64,000 nt of DNA from Ochotona curzoniae (GCF_017591425.1 NW_024465777.1:4960001-5024000), one strand, 5' to 3'. Counted from the stretch's first letter, positions 12,661 to 24,739 are shown. Notes: generated by a model from the letters alone, not told the origin. Numbers and translations are program-made.

Positions 12661-14660
12661 AATGTGTCAACTGGTAATGGAACAGAGTAGATTAGGCACG
12701 ACTGAACAAACCTTAGCCCACAAGTAAAACTAGAAACCAGGAGGGAACAGAGGTCTTGCCGAGCTAGGTTCTTGTACCTGCTGGTCTGTGGGAGCCAGGG
12801 ACGCTAAGCCACAGTGTCTAAGGCAGAGTTCGGGACAGGTGAGGAGCAGTGCCAAGCTGAGTCAGAGCATCCATTGGCAGGCAAGTGATCTATGGCTGGG
12901 AACAGACCCGGTTGGGGAGCAAAGGGGACAACCCTAGCTGGGCTGAGGTTCCCACCAAGAGGCACATGGCCTGGAAGGGGAGCTGCGTTCTGATCTGGAA
13001 ACAGTTGTAGTCTCCCTTGGCACAAGTGTGGACTGGGATTGGATGCACCAAACCGGGCCGGACCCCGACTCCCCCTGGTGTTCTGGAGGACCAGGGCAGA
13101 TGTGGGATGGACCAGGCAGGGTCTCAAACCCCTACTGAGCCATGTGTGAGCCATATGTGGGTATAGACAAACCATGGCGGGGCTGGAACATCCAACAGCA
13201 AGAACCAGATTGGGTGGAAGGCCAGTCAGGAAAAGCCACAGTTCCTGTTATTACAGGAGGTGGACTGAGTAGGGTTGGCTCATGGACCCACTGGTAAGCG
13301 TGAAACCTGGCATTGGGAGAGGTTCTGATGGAGGAGCCTGGGCAACTCCTCTGGCAGGACACAGACCTGGCAGGTAAACGCAAGAAACATGATAGGAAAC
13401 AGCCCAGAAAAGGCCATGGAAAGCTACCCACTGGCATACAATTGGCTGACGTGGGGGCAAGACCAGGCTGAATCTGTCCACATTATCCACTGGCAAATCC
13501 AGGCACCAGTGTGGGTCGACCTAGGGTTGGTCGCAACAAAGACTAGTGCACATTATGGAATGCCGAGGTGAGGTTGCCTGTACCGGAAGGGACCGCAGTG
13601 CCCTACCAGCCTGAGAACAAGAAAGGAAGTGGGCAGAGCCGGCAGGGGAATAAGGGAGGGTTCCTTTGCAGGACAGCTACTTCCGCAGGAGAGCATGGGC
13701 TGGGATGGGGGCAGACCAGACTAGGCAGAGCTACCACACCTGTGCGCCTCATGCGGACCAGATCAGGGAAAAGCCAGGCTGGGCGGATTATTCCTACTGG
13801 TGCAAGCAAAATTAAAGTGGACAAGGGTTGTTTGGGCTTAGACGCAGCATCAACCGGAATCTGGGAGTGGGAGAGGCCTGGGAGGGAAATAGTGGGCACA
13901 TCCCTCTTGGGTTACCACTTCCACGGGAGGACATAAAACTAAGATAACTAAGATAGTGGCTGGGGTGGAATGGGGTGTAGGACAGACTGGATTACTGCTA
14001 CACTTACTGGCAAACCAGGGTAGGGAGTGGGCCTGGTGGGGGTTATTGTGGGTCGCTCCAACCTAGGCTGCAGCTCCCGCTGGTTTATGTGAGGGCCAAG
14101 TATGTGCTGGGCAGAACCAGGCTGGACTGCAACACCCATTGGTTCCAGTGGAAGTCGGGAGTGAAAACAGAACCAACCCAGCAACTGCAACCACCAGCTG
14201 ATTGGAGCGATGGACGGTGCCAGGCCCTGTACTTGTTAGCACATACAAGAAGTTTCTTTGGAGATCTTCCTAATCTAAATGCTGGACTCAGAACCCTAAC
14301 GAAGAAAACAGAGAAGACAGAACAGGTCAACCAACCATCTCAGCTATGATGGACTATGTCAATCAGTTGATTTTTCAAAGATCTCATAGTGCTTGGAGTG
14401 GCAAGATTGACAGCGATTCATGACTGTGGCAATATCAAAACCACTTGAGCAAGAACCTCAGAGCATGCCCTACATCTGGGACCTGGGGAGGGTGGGAAAT
14501 TGGGTGGGCCTTCTCCCTTAAATAACCCCCTTTAAACATGAAGGTAACAATATGGAAAACATACTAGTATTATCCACTTTCATGTAGCCCTTGAACCTTC
14601 TTACCCTAATTAACTTTGTAAAAAATGTCAAAATAAAATCTTATAAACATTAAAAAAAAA
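12661..14660 (+). mobile_element. VR3: VNTR-retroposon with A tail
   Basis: Tandem units fill 12665-14190. A shortened 3' domain (14190-14560) lacks most of the GAATTGCAG...TTGGCAGTG segment present in VR2. The end is TGTCAAAATAAAATC followed by an A run at 14651-14661. It follows VR2 head-to-tail with no unique DNA between them, so the two may be one longer element or a tandem duplication. Confidence 0.68.
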
Positions 14661-14829
14661 AATGTTTAAAAAAATTAAGATAAATAAGTAAATAATAGAA
14701 TTGTTCTTCTGCATTAAAGAATCACTGTCATGATTACCCTATTATGCAACTGATAAAATTGACATAAATATTATATATTTTTATAATTATGAAATAAAAA
14801 TAAGTGATATTGAATCTTGTTTAAAAATT

Positions 14830-15105
14830 TCTTTACCTATTTATAAAGTAGAGTGACAGAGAAAGAATGCACATAGGAGGAGAGAGAGATCTTTCTGCTG
14901 GTTCATTCCCCAAATACACACAAGTGGAAGCCACAGGCTCAGAGCAAAACCCAGGTCTCCCACACTAATATCAGGGTTCCAAATACTTTGGCCACCACCC
15001 ACTGTCTTCTTACATTGGCAGGGAGCTGGATTGGGAGCATGGCATAGCCAGGCTTTCTAAGTGGCAGCTAAATCCGTTGCACTGCACATCTGTGAGTGAC
15101 AGAGT
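14830..15105 (-). mobile_element. CSINE, old
   Basis: The minus-strand order is recognisable (tail at 14830, GGGAGCTGGATTGGGAG block near 15030) with heavy divergence. Confidence 0.65.
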
Positions 15106-15714
15106 TGCAACAGCAGCTCATGCAAGTGAATCCACACATGAAATCACCCCCCGACCACTGCTACCCCTTCCTTCTCCTGTCTCAGTTCCTTGTGTTGTGG
15201 CACCACAGATAGCTGCAGAGGAGCTGAGGTGGGACAACTCGTTGCTGACTGGTGCAGCTGGTGATTGACAGCTGTGACCAACCTATCAGGGGATAGTTGT
15301 GACCGGTCCCTAAGGCAGTCTGACCACCATAAAAAGTCCCCTTCTGTGCACCACCCAAACTCTCTCCCTTTTTGTGCATAAGTCAACCCCCACTGTATGG
15401 GGTCCACACCCACCCCCTCTCCGCCCATGCACCAGCATAATCCCTGCCCTGTTCTGGGTACCAGAAACCCCAAGTTCCACAATGAGGTGAATCTGTAAGC
15501 AGTGCTAGCTGGAACTGTGAGGAGTCAGACAGGCCAAGGCAGATAGGGTTTCTGGTCCCTGGTGAAGTTACCTTTCAAAATATAAAATCTTGCTTCTCCT
15601 CATTTCTTACCCTTCCAAGACTCTTCCAAGAGCTTTGTCCCCAACCTCCTTGAAGCAGAACAAAAGGACAGAATCAGTTCCCATCACTTGAAGTTGTTGT
15701 CATGAACCATGAAC
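15106..15714. other. Possible LTR-like stretch; no gene
   Basis: The plus strand has a CATAAAAAGTCCCC TATA-like box near 15329 and AAAATATAAAATCTTGCTTCTCC near 15577, an arrangement seen in class I LTRs. No paired LTR, TG...CA ends or primer-binding site are visible. This is a weak suggestion only. Confidence 0.25.
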
Positions 15715-15900
15715 CTCTTCTGTGTGTCTCACGTGGGTGCAGGGTCCCAAAGCTTTGGGCCATCCTCAACTGCCTTCCTGGGCCACAGGAAGGGAGCTGG
15801 ATGGGAAGTGGGGGGCCGCCTGGATTAGAACCAGTGCCCATATGGGATTCTGGGAGTGCAAGGCGAGGACCTTAACTACTGCACCATCACACCGGGCTCC
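15715..15900 (-). mobile_element. CSINE 5' half
   Basis: It keeps the promoter-proximal half, ending in GGGCCC-like CACACCGGGCTC, but no tail. Confidence 0.78.
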
Positions 15901-16174
15901 AATCTTGGCTTTCTTTTACAGCTCTTTTACAGCCTAGGCAGAAAGCTGATTGCCCCAAATTGTTTTCTGTAAATGAAATTGGAAGGACTTGTTTGTCTGG
16001 TTCTGTTGTTCGTTACTAGGCGGGATGTGGCACATACTGATTGAATAAAGTGCATAATGCTTAAACTGGGTATATCTGTTTCACGCCACTGCAGTTGATT
16101 GGATCATTTATATAGTGCACTGATGTAAGCTTGTTTGATTGAATGATTCACATCAGGTGTCATTGGTATCTCTC

Positions 16175-16442
16175 TCTCTTTTTAAAAGATTTATTTTTTT
16201 TTTTATTGGAAAGTCAGATATACACAGAGGAGGAGAGACAGAGAGGAACATATTCCATCCGATGATTCACTCCCCAAGCAGCCACAAGGGCTGGAGCTGA
16301 GCCAGTCAGGAGCCAGAAACTTCTTCCGGGTCTCCCAAACAGGTACAGGATCCCAAAACTTTGAGCTGTCCTTGACTGCTTTCCCAGGCCACAGGCAGGG
16401 AGCTGGATGGGAAGTAGGTCAGCTGGGATTAGAACCAGCAAC
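16175..16442 (-). mobile_element. CSINE, part 1 (split by VR4)
   Basis: The tail and most of the body are here. The element breaks at TTAGAACCAGCAACC and resumes at 17803. Confidence 0.85.
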
Positions 16443-17802
16443 CCGTGGCTGGGCTGAAACATCCAACAGTAAGAATCAGATTGGGTTGAAGGTCAGTTAG
16501 GAAAAACCACTGTTCCTGCTAGGACAGGAAGTGAACTGAATAGGGCTGGCTCATGGACCCCCTGGCATGCGTGAAATCCTGCATTGGGAAAGGTTCTGAT
16601 GGAGGAGCCTGGGCAATTCCTCTGACAGAACACAGACCCTGCAGGTAAGCGCAAGAAGCATGATAGGAAACGGTCCAGAACAGGCCATGGGTCCAGAAGA
16701 GTGTGGGTTGAGCCAGGTTCGGTCGCGTCAAAAACCAGTGCACATTACAGAATGCCAAGGTGAAGTGACCTGTACCGGATGTGACTGCAGCGCCCAACCA
16801 GCAAGCGTGAGAACCAGGAAGGGAGGGGGCGGAGCCGGCAGGGGGAGTGTGAGGGGGGTGGCGTTCCCTTGCTGGAAAGCTACTCTCACTGGAGAGCATG
16901 AGCTGGGATGGGGGCAGACCAGAATAAGCAGGGCTACAACACCTGTGGGCTTCATGTGGCCTAGATCAGGGAAAAACCAGACTGGGCTGATTGTTCCTCC
17001 TGGTGCAAACTACAATTAGAGTGGTTGAGGGTTGTTTGGCCTTAACTGCAGCATCAGCTGGCAGAAGCTGGCACTGGGGGCTAATTCTGTCAAGTTAAAC
17101 TGCAGAACCACCTGCAGAGTGCATAATCCAGGAGTGTGAGAGGCCTGGGAGGGAAACAGTGGGCTCCTCCCTCTTGGGTTACCACTCCCATTGGAGGGCA
17201 TGAAAACTAGGACAGGGGTTGGGGGTGGCTAAACAGAAAGGCACTCAACAACATCCGTGAGGGCTGGATAGTTGAGCTGGTTAGATGGAACTAGACTTCA
17301 ATGCCCATTGACATGTATGAGAGCTGAATGGGATGAGGGCTAGACTGGGACTAGTCTGCTGCACATGCTGGCAAACCAGGGTAGGGGGCGGGCCTGGTGG
17401 GGGTTATTGTGGGTTGCTCGGACTAGGCTGCAGCTCCCACTGGTTTATGTGAGAGCTGAGTGTGTGCTGGGCAGAATCAAGCTGGACTGCAACACCCATG
17501 GGTTCCAGTGGAAGACAGTGCTGGAAACAGAACCGACCCAGCAATTGCAACCACCAGCTGATTAGGGTGATGGAACTATCCAAACCATTTGAGCAAGACC
17601 CTCAGAGCATCAGGGACGTGGGGTGGGTGGGTAACTGGATGGAGCTTCTCCCTTAATATCCCCCTTTATCTCAGATACATGAAGGAAACAATATGGAAAT
17701 AATAGTCTTATCCACTTTCCTGTAGCCCTTGAATCTTTTTGTCCTAATTAACTATGTAAAGACTGTCAAAATATAATAATTTTTAAAAAAGAAAAGAAAA
17801 AA
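16443..17802 (+). mobile_element. VR4: VNTR-retroposon nested in a CSINE
   Basis: Tandem units fill 16443-17570. A strongly shortened 3' domain (about 17571-17740) joins the body directly to the GAACTATCCAAACCATTTGAGCAAGACC block, lacking some 400 bases found in VR2 and VR7. The tail is AAAATATAATAATTTTTAAAAAAG plus A-rich bases to about 17802. The two flanks are the two halves of one antisense CSINE, so VR4 is younger than that CSINE. A loose duplication of the target (AACCAGCAACC against AACGGTGACC) is possible. Confidence 0.78.
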
Positions 17803-17870
17803 ACGGTGACCATAGGGGATCCCGGTGCATTCAAGGCGAGGACATTAACCACTGCTGCTATTGGGACCCA
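17803..17870 (-). mobile_element. CSINE, part 2 (5' end)
   Basis: It resumes at GGGGATCCCGGTGCATTC and ends in the GGGACCCA-type 5' terminus, completing the copy begun at 16175. Confidence 0.8.
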
Positions 17871-18180
17871 ACCAGTGGTCTCTTAGTCGACTGGAGGATC
17901 ATTGGTTAAGAACACCTGCACACAGCTGATCGGGGCTACTTCCCTCTTTCATGTGTGGTGGAATGGGACAGCCCACTGGTCAGTGCCAACCGGCAAAAGA
18001 CCCCGAGCTTCTAGGGAGTCTTTCTTCCCTTGAGGTTCCCTCCTGTCACTATGGCAGGAAAACTCTCTCGTGTTCTTTTAAATAAATCTTGCTTTGCATA
18101 CTGAAGTTCTCTGCAGGAAAATTCATCTTTCGTGAGACAAGAAATGAGGTTGCTGTCATCCTTTGCATCAAATTGCCTGC
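17871..18180 (+). mobile_element. Candidate LTR fragment
   Basis: TTTTAAATAAATCTTGCTTTGCATAC near 18078 resembles the R/U5 junction of class I LTRs (AATAAA followed by CTTGCTT). No mate, terminal TG...CA pair or primer-binding site could be placed. Confidence 0.35.
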
Positions 18181-18325
18181 ACAGAACTATTCCAGCATGG
18201 CTGTGTCTGTCTTGCATCTTTTAGGTAATTCTAAAGTCATTATAATAAAACCACCACAGAAGACACCCCTATACCCATTAGGCACCTGATGCCATGACTA
18301 CCAATATTTCCTAAAAACACATGTT

Positions 18326-18654
18326 GGGCCCGGCACGATGGCATTGTGGTTAAAGATCTCTCTTGAATACACCGGGATCCCATATGGGCATCTGTTCTGA
18401 TCCTGGTGGCCCCGCTTGCCATCCAGCTCTCTGCCTCTGGCCTCGGAAAGCAGTCGAGGATGGCCCAAAGCCTTGGGACCCTGCACCCGTGTGGGAGACC
18501 TGGAAGAAGCTCCTGGCTCCTGGCTCCTGACTTTGGATCAGCTCAGCTCGAGCCATTGTAGCTACTTGGAGAATGAATCAGTGGGCAGAATATCTTTCCT
18601 CTCTGTCTCTCCTCTCTGTATATTTAGCTTTCCAATAAAAATAAATCTTTTTTT
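18326..18654 (+). mobile_element. CSINE, full length
   Basis: It starts GGGCCCGGCACGATGGC and ends CCAATAAAAATAAATC. A second copy landed in its tail. Confidence 0.92.
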
Positions 18655-18668
18655 AAAATCCAGAAACA

Positions 18669-18994
18669 GGGCCCAGCGCGATGGCGCAGCGGTTAAGGTC
18701 CTCGCCTTGCACACCCGGGATCCCATATGGGAGCCAGTTCTAATCTCAGCAGCCCCGCTTCCCATCCAGCTCCCTGCTTGTGGCCTGGGAAAGCAGTCAA
18801 GGATGGCCCAGGGCTTTGGGACCCTGCACCCGTGTGGGAGACCCAGAAGAGGCCCCTGGCTTCGGATTGGCAACCGCAGTTGCGCTCACTTGGGGAGTGA
18901 ATCATCGGACGGAAGATCTTCCTCTCTGTCTCTCCTCTCTGTATATCTGACCTTTCCAATAAAAATAAAATAAATCTTTTTAAAAATTTTTTTA
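18669..18994 (+). mobile_element. CSINE, young, with TSD
   Basis: It lies between AAAATCCAGAAACA at 18655-18668 and the same 14 bases at 18995-19008. The A-box region reads TGGCGCAGCGG and the B-box GTTCTAATCTC. Confidence 0.95.
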
Positions 18995-19195
18995 AAAATC
19001 CAGAAACATACACAATGTATTCTTCAGCCTTTTGAGTCTGTCATCAATGAACTGATCTGAGCCTTCTGCACACAACAGGCTACTCCAATGTCCATTCCCT
19101 GATTGGGGTGCAGGTTGCACAAAAATTAGCATATACTTCTGCCAGTTAGGGATAACTTCCTGTATTGGAAATAAATAAAATCTTCAGGCCAGGAG

Positions 19196-19250
19196 TATTT
19201 GTTTTTGTTTATTTATTTGTTTGTTTGTTTGTTTATTTATTTATTACTTT
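19196..19250 (+). repeat. TTTG/TTTA simple repeat
   Basis: This is a run of GTTT and ATTT tetranucleotides. Together with the T run at 19248 it is probably the A tail of the antisense RB copy that follows. Confidence 0.8.
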
Positions 19251-19440
19251 TTTTATTACATTGCATCATGAGACACAGTTTTACAGGCACTTGGATCTTA
19301 TTGTGCAGATAAGTTCATCAGTTTCATGGGGAGACAGTTTCTGGTCTGAAGGTACAGCCGAAAGAGTATCATCCCAATCAATTGAAAGCCCCGACATTAC
19401 ATCAGTAACAATTTATAACGTACCAGAATTAGTTGAAATG
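19251..19440 (-). mobile_element. RB repeat, copy 2, internally deleted
   Basis: It matches RB at both ends (CATTGCATCATGAGACACAG and GGAGACAGTTTCTGGTCTGAAG) but jumps from ACAGGCACTTGGA straight to TCTTATTGTGCAGATAAG. About 120 bases present in the copies at 4396 and 50030 are missing. Confidence 0.7.
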
Positions 19441-22079
19441 ATATTGTGTAACCAGCATGTTCAAAGAGAGAGAGAGAAAACAACAACAACAACAAAAAGA
19501 GTACAAGTTTTGAACCACATCCTATGACTTCTACATTGACATTACAATTATTAGTTTATACACAGCTGGGTTTTATACACCTTAAAATGGCTATAGATTA
19601 CTATTCAGCTGTCTCATGTCTATTTTAATTTTAGTATTAAGCAGTTCATAGTGTTGAAGCCTGATTTTGCAGAACCTGGCTGTTTTTCGGGTAGTCTAGC
19701 TCTACAACTGTAACAAGACATATGTCAACAGTTTAGGTGAACGGTTTTAGGAGGGGTGTGCAGAGAAATCCTCCATACCCTAGTGAGGAGCAACCAATCT
19801 TTGTGTCCCACCCAGTGAGTTATAAGTGCATCCCCCCTGCCCATTTCCTGTTTCTAAGCTTTCCTCGCTGTTCTCCATCTATTCTAGGTGGGTTTTTTTT
19901 TTTTTTGGTTTATTTGTTTATTTGTTACTTTGTTTTGAGGGGTTTCTGGAGCAATCCTGATGGTCATTATGAGAGAGAGTGGGGACCCAAAATTAGAACC
20001 AGGCAAGAACCAGAGAAAGCTGCTCTCCCTAGTCCTGAAGGAAGTTTACTGTTTTGTTTCTGCGGACCACTCAGTGCTCCTCGGGCCAGGAGTATTTGAA
20101 AAGGCTGTTGGGGCAGGGAGCCCTTTGGGGCAGGGAGCTCCTCTGAGGTGGTTTTGAGGCAGGCCCTCCTGGCTGCTGAAAAGCTTACTCTGCCTCCTTT
20201 GGTAAATGTTCTTCCTCCACGTACCTCACTCCTTCCTTGACTGTGTGCCTCATTTGATGTGGCCATGAGACAGAAAACTTCATAGGAAGAGGAACAAATC
20301 ATAATCCAGAAAATCCACTAACCAGTGTTAGCAGAAATGGGTGGTTCTCGTTGTCACACAAGAAAAATTCAGACCTGAGACAGAGGCATGACAAGCAAGG
20401 CAGCCAGATTGACTGGGGTAAGATGTCCATCAGGACGGATGGGTGGCTCTCCAGACAGATTCTGGGACTGCCTACCCTACCCTTCATACCAAGGAAGGCC
20501 AGGGGACATGGTGAAAGGGAGAGAGGACACCTGGCAGGCCAGGAGGACGGCTCTGGAAAGAACTGAGCACGCAGTCTGCTCTCAGGCTGGGGCTTCTGGG
20601 CAAGTGGGTCCAGTTTCTCCTTTCCTTCTTCCCTTTTCTCCTGAACAATGGGATTGTTGAGTGTGAACTGGGCCAAATTCCTCCCAGGGATTTACTGTTG
20701 TCACATTGGGGTGCCCAGCTGGCAGTGGACAGAGGTGCTTCCCGGAGGAGTAAGGCTGTGAAAGTTTTACAACCCAGGGTTATCAGGCTGGGCAACACAC
20801 TTGGTGCAGGCAAGGACCAGCTGTAAAGCCATACAGGCCTTTGCATTGTAAACTACTGGGCAGCTGCCAAGGTGTGTTTCTCCTAGTCACTCCTCTCCAC
20901 CTGCCACACCCCCCCCACACCAGCACCTCACACAGAAGCTAATTTTCAACTTCCTACCCAACAGCAGAGTTCTGGGAACCTAACAAGGAGGAGAAGCTGT
21001 GACCAGCAGAGAGGAGCTATGACCACCACTAGCCAAGCTGGGCTGGTCCGGAGGCTCCTGGGGAGAAGAACCGGCCACACCCCTACAGACCAGGTGCACA
21101 CCTGAGCAAATGGAGCCACAGACTCTCCTATTACTCTGTCACTTGGCCACTGGCTCACTGGCAATAAAGAAAAGACTGCAGCAAGTTTAGGAGGATGTCC
21201 AGCAACACCTGGGGGAAGGCTTGCCCACACGGGGGCACCTAGGAGTCCTTGGCATAAACACTAGTCAAACCCAGAGGGCTCTGTGCCCAGATGCCAGGTA
21301 CTGGTTGCCCTCAGGGGTAAAGACTGCCTGTTTTCCATCTTAATGGAACCTTTACAGATGCTGAAGGCCCATTGCCTCCTTCCCATATTTTCCAGCTGAC
21401 CACTCTGTGTGGAAGAATCCTGGATTGAAAGCCTTGATGCCTTAAGGTTGAATACGACTGATTGTCCCTTTCTTAAGGGCCTGGTCCTCCTGCCCAGCAT
21501 CAGACCTGCCCTTTTCAGTTGGCAGTGTCCAGCATTTTCTTAGCCAAGGAAGCACCATAAGCACCCCTGAGTGGGCAGGACACCCCACTGAAGTGGAGTC
21601 TCTGCCCCTCTAGCAGGACATCCCAGAAGAAGTTTGAGCTGGTCACCTTGGGCCATTTGTGCCTCTCAGTTGGGCTAGTTCAAAGAATAGGACAATCACC
21701 TTTGGCATCCGTTGGAGAGTCCCAGGCGCTAAAAAAGCCTTTGGTTTTCCTTTGTGATGTTGTCTGACTCCAGTAAACCCCACAGAACTGGAGGCCTGGC
21801 TCTGTGTGTTCACACAACACCATCCTCAGCAAGCAAACTATGAGCATTATCCCAGGAAAAGAGCCCAGAGGCTTGCCCATGATGCTTGAAGCTGAGTTGC
21901 TCCTCACAGGCCCAGAGGCCAGAAGGGCAGACAGCAAACCCTCCCTGCAGGTGCTCTGACAATACTGTGCCTGGCTTTCAAGAGCTGGCTTGGATCATTT
22001 AACAATTCTATTGTCACCAATTATTCCAATTCTTCTCTGAAAATACTTGCAGTCAGATTCATGGAGAAGACTCCAACAA
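19441..22079. other. 2.6 kb of apparently unique DNA
   Basis: This is the longest stretch without SINE or VR sequence in the left half. It contains a short CAA repeat (19480-19497) and a T run (19892-19905). GC content rises after 20000. No splice-bounded exon or conserved domain was recognised. The minus-strand frames at 20299-20676 and 20484-20846 have no motif I can name. Confidence 0.4.
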
Positions 22080-22385
22080 ATATTCTTTTAAAAATAATAG
22101 TTATCATTTGTTTAGTTAATAAGCAGAGTGACAGGGAAAAAGAGAAGCAGAGAGAGAGGCCTTCCAATTACTAGTTTTGTCCTCACACAGTTGTAATGGC
22201 TGGGGTGGCCCAGGCTGACACTAGGAGCCCGGAACTCCATCCAGGTCTTCTACGTGGTGGCAGAAATCCAAGTACTTGTGCCATCTCTGGCTTCCTTCCC
22301 AGGCACATTAATGGGGAACTGGATCAGAAGCAGAGCAGCTGGGATTCAAAGCCCACAAAGGTAGACTCTATCAGCTAATAGACCT
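22080..22385 (-). mobile_element. CSINE, old
   Basis: The minus-strand body is recognisable from TAATAAGCAGAGTGACAGGG to GCCCACAAAGGTAGACTCT. It is strongly diverged. Confidence 0.65.
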
Positions 22386-22419
22386 TGGAAAGATTTTTTT
22401 CAATCCAGGTGCAACAAAG

Positions 22420-22725
22420 CCAGCAATGTCTCAGAACTATCAAAATCACTCAAATAATACCCTCCAAACACTCTTCCCCACATCAGAGTCTCTAAGGCAT
22501 CATCACAAGACAAACCCCCATCCCCACGTGCTGATGTAGTTTGACAGCAAGGAGCTGCTCCCTCCCCTCCTCCCCTGCAGACACAAGAGAAAAAAATAAT
22601 TGAAACATTTGTCCCACCCATCTTCCTCCATACCTGACCCTTCCTACCCTACTCAGAGGTCCACATGGGTATGCATCCCTTTCCATTTTGTAAACAATAT
22701 TGAAAAGAAGAAAATAAAATAAAAA
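22420..22725 (+). mobile_element. VR-related 3' end, old
   Basis: CAGAACTATCAAAATCACTCAAATAA...CCCCACATCAGAG parallels the VR 3' domain (GAACTATCAAAACCACTTGAGCA...CCCCACATCAGGG). It ends TTGTAAACAATATTGAAAAGAAGAAAATAAAAT like a VR tail. No tandem-unit body is attached. Confidence 0.55.
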
Positions 22726-22764
22726 ATAGAGAACTATCTTTTAAGAAGGCCCCCTATGTCAAAA

Positions 22765-23010
22765 GACAGAGACATTTATTTTTTTATTTGAAAGAAGGTG
22801 GGGAGAGAGATTTTCTATTCATTGGTTCACTCCCCCAAATAAATGCACCAGCCAGACCTGAGAGCTCCACGCTGGCAGAGACCCAGGCACTGAGCCATCA
22901 CTCGCTGCTTTCCTAGGTGTATAGACTGGGAGCTGTTTAGAAGTAGAGTGGCCGGGGCTTAACCTGGGGCTCTTCTATTAAATGCTAATGTTGCTTCACC
23001 TGCTCTGCCC
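22765..23010 (-). mobile_element. CSINE, old
   Basis: The tail is at 22765 and the body ends near CACCTGCTCTGCCC. Several short indels are present. Confidence 0.65.
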
Positions 23011-23151
23011 AAGGTCAACCTTAAGAGAGAGATTCTTGAAAGATCATTGCAAAATATAAATTAAAGGAAACAGTCCACAGGAGAGAACACCAAGGAAGTT
23101 ATAAGCATCAAAATATATTCTTGATAAACAAGGTTAAGGATATAGATTTTT

Positions 23152-23464
23152 AAAAATTTATTTATATTTATTGGAAATTCAGATATGTAGAGAGGAGGAG
23201 AGACAGAAAGATCTTCCATCCATTGATTCTAGTTGGCCACAACGGCCAGATCTGAGCCAATCCGGAACCAGGAGCCAGGAACCTCCTCCAGGTCTCCCAC
23301 GTGGGTGCAGGGTCCCAAGGCTTTGGGCCATCCTCCACTGCTTTCCCAGACCACAAGCAGGGAGCTGGATGGGAAGCAGGGCTGCTGGGATTAGAACCAG
23401 TGCCCATATCAGATCCTGGTATGCAAGGTGAGAACTTTAGTCACTAAGCTACTGTGCTGGGCCC
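23152..23464 (-). mobile_element. CSINE, with TSD
   Basis: It is flanked by AGGATATAGATTTTT (23137-23151) and AGGAAATAGATTTTT (23465-23479). The 5' end on this strand is GGGCCCAGCACAGTAGC. Confidence 0.92.
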
Positions 23465-23479
23465 AGGAAATAGATTTTT

Positions 23480-23786
23480 TTTTTTTAAGATCTATTTTGC
23501 TTCCATTTGAAAAGCAGATACACAGAGACATATAGACATACAGACATCCTCTACTAGTTCACTCCCCAGATGGCCTCAGTGGCCAGAGCTGAGCTGATCC
23601 AAAGTGAGGCATTAGGAACTTTCCCTAGGTGGGTGCAGGTCCAAGGACTTGTACCATTCTCTGCTGCTTTCCCAGGCAATAAGCAGGGAGTTGGATCAGG
23701 AAGTGAAGTAGCCAGGACATGAACCCGTGCCCATATGGGATACTTGAAGGTAGAAGATTAGCCAGTTGAGCCACAGCACCAGCCCC
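23480..23786 (-). mobile_element. CSINE, second insertion at same target
   Basis: It shares the GAAATAGATTTTTTTTT flank with its neighbour; a third copy of this flank stands at 23788-23804. Confidence 0.85.
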
Positions 23787-23804
23787 AGAAATAGATTTTT
23801 TTTT

Positions 23805-24330
23805 TAAGAAAGAGATTATATGTGAAATTCTGTCCTAAAGTAGGATGGCTAATTACTGTAGACTATAAACAAAGAGATAGGAGGAATAACTGAGGGAATA
23901 TAAGAATGTTATAGAAGTCTAATGGCAGTTGAATGTAGTGTAGGATTAGATTGGCTGTCATAAAAAGGAAATTAGAGACCCTAGACTTAGGATCTCAGCT
24001 CCCTGAGTGGAGAACTTGACTTATCTTCTCTCTCCCACCCCTAATGATTCCTCTATCTTTCCCCACCTTGTCCTAACTGCTGGTCTCCTCTAAATCGGTT
24101 TGTCTCCTCCATAATATAGCAAGTCCCTTTGCAACCAGAAATGCAACATAGACATCAACCCCTTCAACATTAAATTCCTCCAAACAGTCCCTGAATAATG
24201 TAGACAGACATTTCTGAAACAAATCATCCGCCTTGTTCCTGTTGGATCCTTGCAGCCAGGACCCCAGGCAGTGGCAATGTAAAGCTCCTGTCCAGCACTG
24301 AATGGTTTCCAAGAGACAAGCCCTTCACTC
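23805..24330 (-). other. Unclassified; 79-codon frame at 24073-24312
   Basis: The minus-strand frame 24073-24312 runs 79 codons without repeat sequence and encodes a mixed hydrophobic/charged peptide. I do not recognise it and see no splice-site logic or conserved motif. It could be chance or part of an old retrocopy. Confidence 0.2.
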
Positions 24331-24346
24331 AAAAGCCTTAAGACCT

Positions 24347-24679
24347 GGGCCTGGCGGTGTGACCTAGCGGCCAAAGTCCTCACCTTGAATGTGCCAGGAT
24401 CCCACATGGGTGCCGGTTCTAATCCCAGCAGCCCCACTTCCCATCCAGCTCCCTGCTTGTGGCCTGGGAAAGCAGTTGAGGATCGGACCAAGGCTTTGGG
24501 AACCTGCACCCATGTGGGATACCCGGAAGAAGTTCCTGGATCCTGGCTTCGCATTGGCATAGCATCGGCCGTTTTGGCTCACTTGGGGAGTGAATCATCG
24601 GATGGAAGATCTTCCTCTCTACCTCTCCTCCTCTCTGTATATCTGACTTTCCAATAAAAATAAATAGATCTAAAAAAAA
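24347..24679 (+). mobile_element. CSINE, with TSD
   Basis: It lies between AAGCCTTAAGACCT (ending 24346) and AAGTCTTAAGACCT (ending 24693). Confidence 0.93.
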
Positions 24680-24739
24680 AAGTCTTAAGACCTGCCATTG
24701 TGGTTGATTCACCATGGGAAAGCAGAGGGTGCCCTAGGG

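Noticed and set aside
18416..18973. 185-codon plus-strand frame
   Set aside because: It is read-through of two adjacent CSINEs; the same peptide phrases recur at most CSINE copies.
24073..24312. 79-codon minus-strand frame as a small gene
   Set aside because: There is no motif, start context or splice evidence. The length is within chance expectation.
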